From NCBI GenBank assembly GCA_030621975.1, contig JAUXGQ010000058.1, positions 1-7,802 on the forward strand: a stretch of 7,802 nucleotides of DNA, written 5' to 3'. The position numbers were made by a program, and so were the translations under genes. Positions 1-7,020 of the stretch are shown piece after piece; the stretch's first letter is position 1; every line of letters starts with the position of its first letter. Under the pieces are notes generated by a model. It saw only the letters and a program-made list of their open reading frames with translations, was not told the origin of the DNA and did not search any database. Source of the DNA: Gammaproteobacteria bacterium. GTDB lineage: Bacteria; Pseudomonadota; Gammaproteobacteria; Chromatiales; Chromatiaceae.

Positions 1-675
1 GACGCGATGCTGCTGGACCGTTTGCTGACGGCATTGTTCGAGCGCGGCGTAACGCTGGTTACCACGTCCAACATCCCACCCGATGAGCTCTACCGCGACG
101 GGCTGCAACGCGAGCGTTTTATACCCGCCATCGAGCTCATAAAGGAACACACGCGGGTAATCTGTTTGGACGGAGAAGAAGACTACCGGCTTCGCTATCT
201 CGAACATGCAAAGATCTATCATGTCCCATTGGACTCCCAGGCCGACAGCAGTCTGCTGGCGAGCTTTCGAGGGCTGAGACCGGAAGGCGTCGTGGAGGCT
301 GGGGTAATCGAGATCGATGACCGGCCCATCGCATCTGTTCGGTACGCCGACGGGATCGCCTGGTTCAACTTCAAGGTCCTCTGCGACGAACCCAGGGGGA
401 CGATCGATTACATCGAAATCGCGCGCTGTTTCCATACGGTCTTCATCGCCGATATCCCTAAGATGGGCGATGACGATAAGGACAAGGTGGCGCGCTTAAT
501 TCGCCTGGTGGATATCCTGTACGACCATAACGTAAATCTGGTCGTTTCCGCCGACGCCGCTCCAGCCGATATCTATTCTTCGGACTCTCCGCTTGCATTC
601 GATTTCGCGCGTACTCAGAGTCGCTTAGAGGAAATGCGCAGTCACGACTACCTGGCGCGTAGTCATTTGCCATGA
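1..675 (+). CDS. zapE: Cell division protein ZapE (AFG1-like ATPase), 3' part only
   Basis: The reading frame is open from the first base of the window, so the N-terminal half, including the Walker A and B motifs, lies to the left. The visible part starts with Asp-Ala-Met-Leu-Leu and runs 224 residues. It carries the signature TTSNIPPDELYRDGLQRERF (about residues 20-40), which holds the sensor-1 Asn and the conserved Arg region of AFG1/ZapE AAA+ ATPases, and it ends in the family's usual tail (xxDYLARSHLP). ZapE is known as a Z-ring-associated ATPase that acts at the division site, especially under stress or low oxygen. The frame shows no disruption. The next gene starts 114 bases downstream, so zapE is probably not co-transcribed by design with the arginine genes. 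The identification rests on recognising the family and is firm. The gene is incomplete only because of the window edge. Confidence 0.93.
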   Translation, partial: DAMLLDRLLTALFERGVTLVTTSNIPPDELYRDGLQRERFIPAIELIKEHTRVICLDGEEDYRLRYLEHAKIYHVPLDSQADSSLLASFRGLRPEGVVEAGVIEIDDRPIASVRYADGIAWFNFKVLCDEPRGTIDYIEIARCFHTVFIADIPKMGDDDKDKVARLIRLVDILYDHNVNLVVSADAAPADIYSSDSPLAFDFARTQSRLEEMRSHDYLARSHLP

Positions 676-789
676 CTTTGCGGCTGAATTTACCATGCCG
701 TTCAAGACGGAATTAGCGTATGTCCCCTAAGCGCCGGACTTTTCCTCAAAATCCTGGTAGGGTACGTATGGGAAACCGAGGAAAACAAA

Positions 790-1692
790 ATGCGTGAAAT
801 TGCCCCCCCGCCGCTGAACTTTTGCGGTCAGGTCGTTAACGAAAAAGCGCTATCGCTCATCAGGCAGGTCATCGAACGTTATCCCAACCTGAGCCGAACG
901 GAGCTGGCCAATACCCTGTGCGAACTGCTCGACTGGAACCGACCTAACGGTGGTCTCAAGACGGTCGAGTGCCGGCAGTTTCTGGAAACGCTCGACGCCC
1001 GGTCTCTCATTCAACTACCCCAACGCCGGGTCGGGCGGCCACGGGGATCGGAAACCCGTGTTGCCCGAACCCCGAGCGGGGCGAGTGGCGAGCCACTGGA
1101 TGGCCTGCTGGGGGACTACCCCAGCGTCTCGCTTTCCTTAGTTGAGACCGCCCAGCAACGGGCCCTGTGGCGGGAGTTGGTAGAACGTTATCATTACCTG
1201 GGCCACCGGGTCCCCTTCGGTGCGCATCTGCGCTATCTCATTCGTATCGAGCACCCACGCCCGGCGGTGCTCGGTTGCCTGCAGTATTCCAGTGGAGCCT
1301 GGCGTATGCAGGCACGCGACCGCTGGATCGGTTGGACCGAGGCAGAGCGCAAGACGCACCTGCAGCGGATCGTCAACAACAGCCGGTTTCTGATCCTGCC
1401 CTGGGTTCGCATCCGCTATTTGGCCAGTCATGTGCTCTCACAGGGCGCGCGGCGTCTGGTGCCGGATTGGGAGGTCCGTTATGGGCACGCCCCCTGGTTG
1501 TTGGAGACCCTGGTCGATCCGGCCCGTTTCTCCGGCACCTGCTACCGGGCGGCCAACTGGATCGAAGTCGGCGTCACTACCGGCCGGGGCCGGCAGGACC
1601 GCTGTCATCGACGCCACGGGGCACAGCCGAAAACGATATGGCTCTACCCCCTGCGGCGTGATGCGCGGCACCGGCTTTGCCAGGGAGGCTAA
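790..1692 (+). CDS. DUF4338 (DruA-like) domain protein, stand-alone
   Basis: This is a 300-residue protein with the DUF4338 pattern. An N-terminal helical part (1-110) contains a basic stretch around residues 79-90 (RRVGRPRG), followed by the conserved region RYHYLGHR (133-140), GWT...R..HL..IVNNSRFLILPWV (181-206), W.VRYGHAPWLLETLVD..R..GTCYRAANW (227-257), TGRGRQD (264-270) and KTIWLYPLRRD (281-291). This is the full domain through its normal C-terminus, so the gene appears intact. The ATG has a good ribosome site (GAGGAAA, 778-784). DUF4338 is found in DruA of the Druantia anti-phage system and in many transposon-associated solo proteins, and its biochemical activity is not settled. No DruB-E neighbours are present here, so I read it as a single-gene insertion between zapE and astA rather than a defence locus. 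A nucleic-acid role is inferred, not shown. Confidence 0.8.
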   Translation: MREIAPPPLNFCGQVVNEKALSLIRQVIERYPNLSRTELANTLCELLDWNRPNGGLKTVECRQFLETLDARSLIQLPQRRVGRPRGSETRVARTPSGASGEPLDGLLGDYPSVSLSLVETAQQRALWRELVERYHYLGHRVPFGAHLRYLIRIEHPRPAVLGCLQYSSGAWRMQARDRWIGWTEAERKTHLQRIVNNSRFLILPWVRIRYLASHVLSQGARRLVPDWEVRYGHAPWLLETLVDPARFSGTCYRAANWIEVGVTTGRGRQDRCHRRHGAQPKTIWLYPLRRDARHRLCQGG

Positions 1693-1703
1693 ACCCATGG
1701 GTT
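1692..1703. repeat. Perfect 12-bp palindrome at the end of the DUF4338 gene
   Basis: AACCCATGGGTT is a perfect palindrome that begins in the TAA stop codon of the DUF4338 gene. It lies just before the hairpin at 1710-1734. It could be an operator-like site, part of an element end, or chance. Confidence 0.4.
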
Positions 1704-1709
1704 GCGCCT

Positions 1710-1734
1710 GCCTTAGGGCTCGCGCCAATAAGGC
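1710..1734. repeat. Imperfect hairpin in the DUF4338-astA gap
   Basis: GCCTTA (1710-1715) pairs with TAAGGC (1729-1734), and an inner GGC (1717-1719) pairs with GCC (1724-1726) around a 4-base loop. There is no T-run after it, so a standard intrinsic terminator is unlikely. It may be the right part of the inserted DUF4338 unit or may shape the astA leader, whose start codon is 16 bases downstream. Confidence 0.4.
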
Positions 1735-1750
1735 ATAACGGGTTGAGTAC

Positions 1751-2788
1751 ATGTTAATTATCAGACCAGCATGTTTAGCGGACGTGGAGCAGCTATTGGA
1801 GCTGTCTGGACAAACCGGTGGTGGGATGACGACCATGCCCACGGACGCTCCGACCTGGGAGGCCAAGTTGACCAAAAGCGTCGGGAGCTTTGCCAGAGAT
1901 CTTGATCGACCCCATGGAGACGTATATTTTCTGGTTCTGCAGGATACAGAAACCGACGCCATTGTCGGTTCCTGTGCGGTTTATGCCGGCGTGGGTTTGG
2001 ATCGGCCTTTTTACTCATACAAGCTTTCGACCCTGACGACCTCCTCGCAACAGTTGGGCATGACCGTGTACATGCAGGTGCTGCATCTTGTCAATGACTA
2101 CACCGGTGGTACTGAGCTGGGTTCCTTGTTCGTCCTGCCCGAGTACCGACACCACGGGCAGGGGCGGTTTCTGTCGCTCAGTCGTCTGATGCTGATCGCC
2201 GATTTTCCGTCGCGATTCAGTGATCAGGTGTTTGCCGAGATAAGGGGCTGGCTGGATGAAAACGAACAATCCCCGTTTTGGGAACACCTGGGACGTAAGT
2301 TTTTCGGCCTGACCTACCAGAAAGCCGATTTTATGAGCGCCGTCGATGGCACGCAGTTCATCTCCGATCTGATGCCCAAGTATCCGGTCTATCTCGATCT
2401 GCTGCCGAAAGCGGCACAGGATGTGGTGGGCAAGGTGAAGAGCGACGCGGAGCCTGCGTTAAAGATTCTGGAACAGGAGGGGTTTCAATACACCGGCTAT
2501 GTCGATATCTTCGACGCTGGCCCCTGCGTGCAATGTCGGCGCGATCTTATCAAGACCGTGAAAGACAGTCGTATCGCCAAGGTTACGCGGCTGGTCGATG
2601 ATCCCGAAAGATTGGACGTCGACCCGTCGACGGCCTATATCATCAGCAACGCCCGCCTGGAAGACTATCGTCTGGTCTTACAGCCTTTGGATGTGCTGGC
2701 TGAACACCAGGTTGCGGTCAGCCGTGAAACGGCCGAAGGTTTGCGGCTTAAACCCGGTGACGCGCTGAGATATTCAACACTCAAGTAG
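1751..2788 (+). CDS. astA: Arginine N-succinyltransferase AstA
   Basis: This 345-residue protein has the normal AstA length. The enzyme transfers succinate from succinyl-CoA to the alpha-amino group of L-arginine, the first step of the AST pathway for arginine use as nitrogen and carbon source in the cytoplasm. Family features are visible: N-terminal IRPACLADVEQLLELSGQTG (4-23), the acetyltransferase-fold core NDYTGGTELGSLFVLPEYR (115-133) with HGQGRFLSLSRLM (135-147), SPFWEHLGRKFF (174-185), LMPKYPVY (207-214) and YVDIFDAGP (250-258). In Pseudomonas the enzyme is a pair of paralogous subunits (AruF/AruG); only one copy is here. The ATG lacks a strong ribosome site (TTGAG, 1743-1747). The stop lies 10 bases before astD, so the two genes form one transcription unit. 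No astC precedes it, which is unusual for an ast operon. Confidence 0.95.
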   Translation: MLIIRPACLADVEQLLELSGQTGGGMTTMPTDAPTWEAKLTKSVGSFARDLDRPHGDVYFLVLQDTETDAIVGSCAVYAGVGLDRPFYSYKLSTLTTSSQQLGMTVYMQVLHLVNDYTGGTELGSLFVLPEYRHHGQGRFLSLSRLMLIADFPSRFSDQVFAEIRGWLDENEQSPFWEHLGRKFFGLTYQKADFMSAVDGTQFISDLMPKYPVYLDLLPKAAQDVVGKVKSDAEPALKILEQEGFQYTGYVDIFDAGPCVQCRRDLIKTVKDSRIAKVTRLVDDPERLDVDPSTAYIISNARLEDYRLVLQPLDVLAEHQVAVSRETAEGLRLKPGDALRYSTLK

Positions 2789-2798
2789 TGGGAATCCC

Positions 2799-4268
2799 AT
2801 GGCACAGCACACGCTTTTCATCGATGGCCATTGGCTTGCGGCGCAGGGCGAACCCATGGAATCCGAAAATCCCTGTACTGGCGACCTCATCTGGCGCGGC
2901 GCAGCCGCCGCCAAATCGGACCTTGATCTCGCCATCGGCGCAGCCCGGGCAGCGCTGGCGAACTGGGCGCCGCTGACTCTCGCCCAACGGATCGAGTTCC
3001 TACGTCAGTATCAAAGGCTGCTGCAAGACGATAAGGCGTCGCTGGCGGAAACCATTGCACGGGAAACCGGCAAACCCACCTGGGAGTCGCTCGGTGAAGT
3101 GGCTTCGATGATCGGCAAAGTGGATTTGTCGATCGAGGCTTATGAGACTCGCAGCGACGAGACGGTTAAAAATGCCGATGGCGTCTGTTCGCGCGTTCGC
3201 CACAAACCCCATGGGGTCATTGCGGTATTCGGGCCTTACAATTTCCCGGGCCATTTACCCAACGGCCATATCGTACCGGCCTTGCTGGCGGGCAATACCG
3301 TCGTGTTTAAACCCAGTGAACTTACGCCCCAGGCCGCAGAACACATGATCCGGCTGTGGAGTCAGGCCGATTTGCCGGCGGGCGTGATCAACCTGGTCCA
3401 GGGCGCTAAAGCAACCGGCATTGCCCTCGCCCGGCATAAGGGCATAGATGGTTTGTTCTTTACCGGCAGCTCGCGCACCGGACGGGCCCTGCACAAGCAT
3501 TTCGCGGGGGATACACGCAAGATACTGGCCTTGGAAATGGGCGGCAATAACCCGTTGATCGTACACGAGGCCGAAGATTTGAGTGCGGCGGTTTATTACA
3601 CCTTGCAGTCTGCCTATGTCACGGCGGGACAGCGTTGCACCTGCGCGCGGCGACTGATCGTACCGCGCGGCGCACAGGGGGATGCGTTTATCGACAAGCT
3701 GTTGGCGGCAATGGACAAGATCGTGGTGGGTTGTCCCGGTTCCAAACCCGATCCCTTCATGGGGCCGGTGATTTCCAACGCCGCGGCGCAAGCGCTGCTG
3801 AAGGCTCAGGCCGAGCTGGCTGAGCTAGGTGGTAAGCTGTTGCGGCCGATGCGGCGAACCGTCGCGGATCGGCCCTTGTTGTCGCCTGGCTTGATCGATC
3901 TCAGCGCCGTGCGCGCGCGGCCGGATGAAGAGTATTTCGGACCACTGCTGCAGTTGATCAGGGTCGATGATTTCGCCACCGCCATCGACGAAGCCAATGC
4001 CACTCGTTACGGGTTGGCGGCGGGTATCTTGACCGACAATCCCCGGCTTTGGGAACTGTTCTATCAGCGCAGCCGCGCCGGGGTGGTGAATTGGAACCGG
4101 CCTTTGACCGGCGCCAGCGGCGCAGCGCCCTTTGGGGGTATCGGGGCCAGTGGCAACCACCGGCCGAGCGCCTATTACGCGGCCGATTACAGCGCTTACC
4201 CCGTGGCCAGTCTGGAGGCGCAAAGCCTGCAGTTGCCCGATACTTTGGCGCCCGGAGTAAGCTTGTGA
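2799..4268 (+). CDS. astD: N-succinylglutamate 5-semialdehyde dehydrogenase AstD
   Basis: This 489-residue enzyme of the aldehyde dehydrogenase superfamily is close to the E. coli AstD length. It oxidises N-succinylglutamate semialdehyde to N-succinylglutamate with NAD+, the fourth step of the AST pathway. Visible ALDH features in order are GPYNFP with the catalytic Asn148 (145-150), NTVVFKPSE (166-174) for cofactor binding, the Rossmann motif FTGSSRTG (221-228), the general base Glu246 in LEMGGNNP, and the catalytic Cys280 in GQRCTC. All are intact. The C-terminal GASGAAPFGGIGASGNHRPS stretch is typical of AstD. The start ATG at 2799 lies 10 bases after astA with only a weak purine-rich site (GTGGGA). 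The last bases overlap the astB start (GTGA), which suggests translational coupling. Confidence 0.96.
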   Translation: MAQHTLFIDGHWLAAQGEPMESENPCTGDLIWRGAAAAKSDLDLAIGAARAALANWAPLTLAQRIEFLRQYQRLLQDDKASLAETIARETGKPTWESLGEVASMIGKVDLSIEAYETRSDETVKNADGVCSRVRHKPHGVIAVFGPYNFPGHLPNGHIVPALLAGNTVVFKPSELTPQAAEHMIRLWSQADLPAGVINLVQGAKATGIALARHKGIDGLFFTGSSRTGRALHKHFAGDTRKILALEMGGNNPLIVHEAEDLSAAVYYTLQSAYVTAGQRCTCARRLIVPRGAQGDAFIDKLLAAMDKIVVGCPGSKPDPFMGPVISNAAAQALLKAQAELAELGGKLLRPMRRTVADRPLLSPGLIDLSAVRARPDEEYFGPLLQLIRVDDFATAIDEANATRYGLAAGILTDNPRLWELFYQRSRAGVVNWNRPLTGASGAAPFGGIGASGNHRPSAYYAADYSAYPVASLEAQSLQLPDTLAPGVSL

Positions 4269-5617
4269 AAAGCGTCGAGGTGAACTTCGACGGCCTGGTC
4301 GGGCCCACACATAACTATGCCGGCCTGTCCTTCGGCAATGTCGCCTCCGGTAAGCACGCCGGCCAGGTTGCCAGGCCCCGCGCAGCTGCCCGGCAAGGTC
4401 TGGCGAAGATGAAGGCGCTGGCGGACAGGGGTATTGCGCAAGCGGTGTTACCGCCCCATGAGAGACCCCATACAGCGGTGCTAAGGCAGCTCGGCTTTAC
4501 CGGCACGGACGCGCAGCTGTTGTCCGCGGCCTGGCGGCAAGCACCCGAGCTTGTCACCGCCTGCTATTCCGCCTCGGCGATGTGGGCGGCCAATGCGGCA
4601 ACCGTATCGCCCTGGCCCGATACCACGGACGGGCGGACGCACTTTACGCCGGCTAACCTGAGCAGCATGTTTCACCGCTCACTCGAGCCGGCTTTTACCG
4701 GCTGTCTGCTCAAGGCCTTGTTCGCCGATGAGGATGCGTACGTCCATCACGATCCCTTGCCAGCCGGCATCTACTTCTGCGATGAAGGCGCCGCGAATCA
4801 TACCCGGTTTTGTCCAGACCATGACGCGCCGGGCGTGGAGTTATTCGTCTTTGGGGCTTATGCATTTGGCGCCGACCGGGCCAGGCCCGAGCGCTTTCCC
4901 TCCCGTCAATCGTTCGAGGCCTCGCAGGCGATTGCCCGCCTCCATAGCCTGCCGCAGGCGCGCACGGTTTTTGCGCAACAGCATCCGACGGCCGTAGACG
5001 CCGGCGTATTCCACAACGATGTCATTGCCGTGGGTCACCGGAATCTGTTCTTCTGCCACGAAAATGCCTTTCTTGATCAACAAGCGGTGCTCGATGCAAT
5101 AGCCGACAAGATGGCGCCCGCGCCGATGCATTTTATAGAAGTACCGGCCGCTGCGGTACCGTTGCAATCCGCCGTCGGCACCTATCTTTTCAATAGCCAG
5201 CTGATCAACGTCTCGGCCGCGCCGGAAGGTGAGGATTTAATTATTATAGCGCCCGGCGAATGTGAACAAGACGCGACCGTGAAGCACTACCTCGACGCGC
5301 TCGTGGCGGCGAATAATCCAGTCAATGCCGTGCATTACTTTGATCTGCGTCAGAGCATGCGGAACGGTGGCGGTCCGGCTTGTTTACGCTTGCGCGTGGT
5401 GATGCATTCTAAGCAGATCGAGCGGATGCGCCCCCGGGTCTTTATCGATGATACAGTGTACGCTGAGCTGACGGCATGGGTCGACAAACACTACCGTGAT
5501 AGCCTCAGCGCCGAGGATCTGCGTGATCCCGATTTGTTAATCGAGTCACGCGCGGCCCTGGATGAGCTTACGCAAATACTGCATTTGGGCTCGGTATACG
5601 ATTTTCAGAGACATTAA
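4265..5617 (+). CDS. astB: N-succinylarginine dihydrolase AstB
   Basis: This 450-residue protein matches the usual AstB length (about 447). It is a cytoplasmic amidinohydrolase-fold enzyme that converts N-succinylarginine to N-succinylornithine, releasing two ammonia and CO2, the nitrogen-yielding step of the pathway. It opens with the hallmark VNFDGLVGPTHNYAGLSFGN. The three catalytic residues are present: Glu174 in DEGAANH, His250 in FHNDVIAVGH, and Cys373 in NGGGPACLRLRV. I chose the GTG at 4265 because it gives the family's N-terminus and a 4-base overlap with the astD stop; the same frame stays open upstream to 4049, but there it only shadows astD. The stop is 11 bases from the end of an opposing remnant gene, leaving no room for a normal terminator. 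No astE follows. Confidence 0.96.
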   Translation: MKSVEVNFDGLVGPTHNYAGLSFGNVASGKHAGQVARPRAAARQGLAKMKALADRGIAQAVLPPHERPHTAVLRQLGFTGTDAQLLSAAWRQAPELVTACYSASAMWAANAATVSPWPDTTDGRTHFTPANLSSMFHRSLEPAFTGCLLKALFADEDAYVHHDPLPAGIYFCDEGAANHTRFCPDHDAPGVELFVFGAYAFGADRARPERFPSRQSFEASQAIARLHSLPQARTVFAQQHPTAVDAGVFHNDVIAVGHRNLFFCHENAFLDQQAVLDAIADKMAPAPMHFIEVPAAAVPLQSAVGTYLFNSQLINVSAAPEGEDLIIIAPGECEQDATVKHYLDALVAANNPVNAVHYFDLRQSMRNGGGPACLRLRVVMHSKQIERMRPRVFIDDTVYAELTAWVDKHYRDSLSAEDLRDPDLLIESRAALDELTQILHLGSVYDFQRH

Positions 5618-5628
5618 CGCCGTCCTTA

Positions 5629-6249
5629 TTAGTCAATCTTTTGCCGCGGTCCGACCCGCTTCTGCAACCATTTCTGTACGCCGGAATCAAGTTTGTCTTT
5701 TTGGTCCCGTGTGATGCCAACAGGATCGAACCTGTATCTGTTGTGGATGGCCAGCATCTCGTAGAGTTCTTCGGATATGGTGTCTTTACGCAAACCCGGG
5801 GCGATACGCTCCAGCCAGCGGCGCGGCGATTCACCCGGTAAGCGGGGCAGACCAAGACCGTCCAGGTAACGAATAACCTGATAGAAGGATGAATCCATGC
5901 CGGCGTGTTTCACGTCTTTTCTTGCATTTTCACCGGATTCGGGAGAAGACGCGATCCGTTTTTTTCCAGAGAGGCCAGGCAAGCAACAACACCAAAGGTA
6001 CTAACAGCCATACGATGTAATCTACAGATGTCTCTTCTTCCTGTGTACCAAACCGCCACAATTGTCAGGTGCTTTGTCTATTGACAATGGGGGATCAAAC
6101 TCGAGTCGATACCGGATCAACGGCGGACCCTCTCCGACCTTTACGGCACCCAGGCCGTTGCGCTGCATTTTGACGGCGGATAGATCTTTCAGCCGGAAAG
6201 TACCGTCCGGCAAGGTAAGTAGACCCTCACCAAAGGCATTCATGTGCAC
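5629..6249 (-). pseudogene. Frame-shifted remnant, C-terminal part like a TgpA/transglutaminase tail (DUF4129-like)
   Basis: Three pieces of reading frame seem to belong together. (a) 6249-6022 encodes MNAFGEGLLTLPDGTFRLKD and onward to RYRLEFDPPLSID, not recognised. (b) In a second frame, 6064-5930 encodes a membrane segment, YIVWLLVPLVLLLAWPLW, followed by basic residues. (c) Back in the first frame, 5982-5629 encodes SSFYQVIRYLDGLGLPRLPG, ESPRRWLERI and RYRFDPVGITRDQKDKL. Part (c) resembles the cytoplasmic tail (DUF4129) that follows the last membrane helix in TgpA-type transglutaminases. The join between (b) and (c) falls at or just after a run of seven A (5959-5965 on the minus strand), where loss of one A would restore WKKRIASSPE. 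No transglutaminase catalytic domain is present upstream. Either this is a true relic or sequencing indels split a gene. The link to TgpA is from the pattern of the tail only and is moderate; piece (a) could be unrelated. Confidence 0.5.
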
Positions 6250-6362
6250 GACTGCCCGGTTGCAATGGCGTTCATACCCCGAATCATGAACGGTATTTCT
6301 TCTAGTTCAGACTTCAGAATTGTCATGACACCTATGAAGAACCTGAAGTTCGCACATGGTAG

Positions 6363-6431
6363 GGCTACAAAGTGATGTACATGAAACCACCGAATACCTT
6401 TAAGGCGTCCGAGTTTATTGCTTTGTTAGCC
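6363..6431 (-). repeat. Degenerate integron attC-like site after the second cassette
   Basis: On the minus strand the site starts with the core box GGCTAAC (6431-6425), two bases after the TAG stop of the upstream gene, and ends with CTTTGTAGCC. The two ends pair as GGCTAaCAAAG/CTTTGTAGCC, with a single base unpaired because the second core box lacks one T of the expected GTTAGCC. The inner part has the typical CTCGGACGCC on one side, but its partner arm is only poorly conserved. Length (69 nt) and position are right for attC, while the damage suggests low or no recombination activity. Confidence 0.55.
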
Positions 6432-6432
6432 G

Positions 6433-6633
6433 CTATGCTGCTCTGTGCTTCGCGATTAACTCTCGAACTGCCGGAACTAACTCGCTCGGAATCTCCATGA
6501 CTGTTTGGTCGGGCGCCTCGAATGCAGCCTCATCTTCAGCAACGGCTTCGTGCTCGGATTGCTGCTCATAATGTTCAAGTATTTTCTTTACCCTTTTTTC
6601 ATCCCATCCGGGAGGGAATACACTCTGTCTCAT
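6433..6633 (-). CDS. Small acidic protein, putative antitoxin of a DUF4258 pair
   Basis: This is a 66-residue acidic protein with a conserved-looking start (SVFPPGWDEKRVKKILEHYE), an acidic middle (EAVAEDEAAFEAPD) and a helical end (EIPSELVPAVRELIAKHRAA). The sequence type recurs downstream of DUF4258-like genes, and I infer it to be the antitoxin partner, as acidic small proteins next to basic toxin-like ones often are. The ATG has a good ribosome site (AAGGAG, eight bases upstream) that lies inside the 3' end of the preceding gene. The genes are two bases apart, so they are translated from one message. The stop codon is directly followed by an attC-like site, as expected for the last gene of a gene cassette. 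The antitoxin function is not shown by any motif. Confidence 0.65.
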   Translation of the reverse strand: MRQSVFPPGWDEKRVKKILEHYEQQSEHEAVAEDEAAFEAPDQTVMEIPSELVPAVRELIAKHRAA

Positions 6634-6635
6634 AT

Positions 6636-6911
6636 CTATTTTCTCCTTCGGCTGCGGAAAGCTATAAGGGGTTTTCCGCGTAATTCATAGGCTGTGATTA
6701 CAAATACACTATTTGGTTCCGGATCCGGAACGTAAATTACTCTCAAATATCTGCCACCAGACGTTTTGCCAATGGAGACCCTTGCGCCGTCTTTTCCCGG
6801 CCTATCTTCTACCGGACGCAGAAGGATCTCTTCAACTTCTTTTTCTGAAACATCATGTCCATAGATGTGCGGGGCTTCCGTATGAGGATCGATGTAATAT
6901 CTGATCTTCAC
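6636..6911 (-). CDS. DUF4258-family protein, putative toxin
   Basis: The protein has 91 residues and starts with GTG, preceded by AAGGAAA (minus strand, about nine bases before the start). It reads MKIRYYIDPHTEAPHIYGHD, then VSEKEVEEILLRP, then GGRYLRVIYVPDPEPNSVFV and ITAYELRGKPLIAFRSRRRK. The pattern of an early His, a VSEKEVEEIL helix, a beta-rich core ending in VITAY and a basic tail fits DUF4258, a small fold related to RelE/BrnT-type proteins often found as toxin candidates. It is encoded first, with the small acidic protein directly after it. The start lies 23 bases after the end of the attC at 6934-7020, a spacing typical of the 5' end of an integron cassette. No promoter is obvious. 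Toxicity is an inference from family and arrangement. Confidence 0.72.
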   Translation of the reverse strand: MKIRYYIDPHTEAPHIYGHDVSEKEVEEILLRPVEDRPGKDGARVSIGKTSGGRYLRVIYVPDPEPNSVFVITAYELRGKPLIAFRSRRRK

Positions 6912-6933
6912 GTATTGGTTTCCTTTATATTTC

Positions 6934-7020
6934 GGCTAACGGCAAACATGAGCGGCGCGCTGTATGAGGCCAGAATAAGCCGCATTACCTTCCCGCGTCC
7001 GCTCGATGTTTTTGTTAGGC
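6934..7020 (-). repeat. Integron attC recombination site after hicB
   Basis: On the minus strand the site runs from GCCTAAC (7020-7014) to GTTAGCC (6940-6934), the inverse core boxes of an attC. Inside, AAACAT, GAGCGG and CGCG on one arm (7011-6994) pair perfectly with CGCG, CCGCTC and ATGTTT on the other (6959-6944, read on the minus strand). There are exactly two single unpaired bases, a C at 7005 and an A at 6998, both on the same arm. Extrahelical bases on one arm are what lets IntI choose the recombining strand. The 87-nt length fits, and the hicB stop codon TAA lies within the first core box, as is common for cassette genes. Confidence 0.88.

Noticed and set aside
676..720. CCGTTCAAGACGG hairpin as zapE terminator
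   Set aside because: The stem is only four base pairs and no T-run follows.
1167..1661. 164-codon open frame inside the DUF4338 gene
   Set aside because: It is a frame shadow, rich in Gly, Pro, Ala and Arg, with no domain, while the main frame shows the whole DUF4338 pattern.
790..1692. Druantia anti-phage system
   Set aside because: Only the DruA-like domain is present. The large helicase DruE and the other partners are absent on both sides, so a defence system cannot be claimed.
3255..3791. 178-codon open frame on the minus strand inside astD
   Set aside because: It is antisense to an intact, clearly coding gene with all catalytic motifs. It has no recognisable domain and is a by-product of GC-rich codon use.
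4049..4264. Longer N-terminus for astB in the same frame
   Set aside because: This part only shadows the end of astD. The family N-terminus starts exactly at the GTG at 4265.
5618..5628. Bidirectional terminator between astB and the opposing remnant
   Set aside because: Only 11 bases separate the stop codons, and no stem-loop with a T-run is visible.
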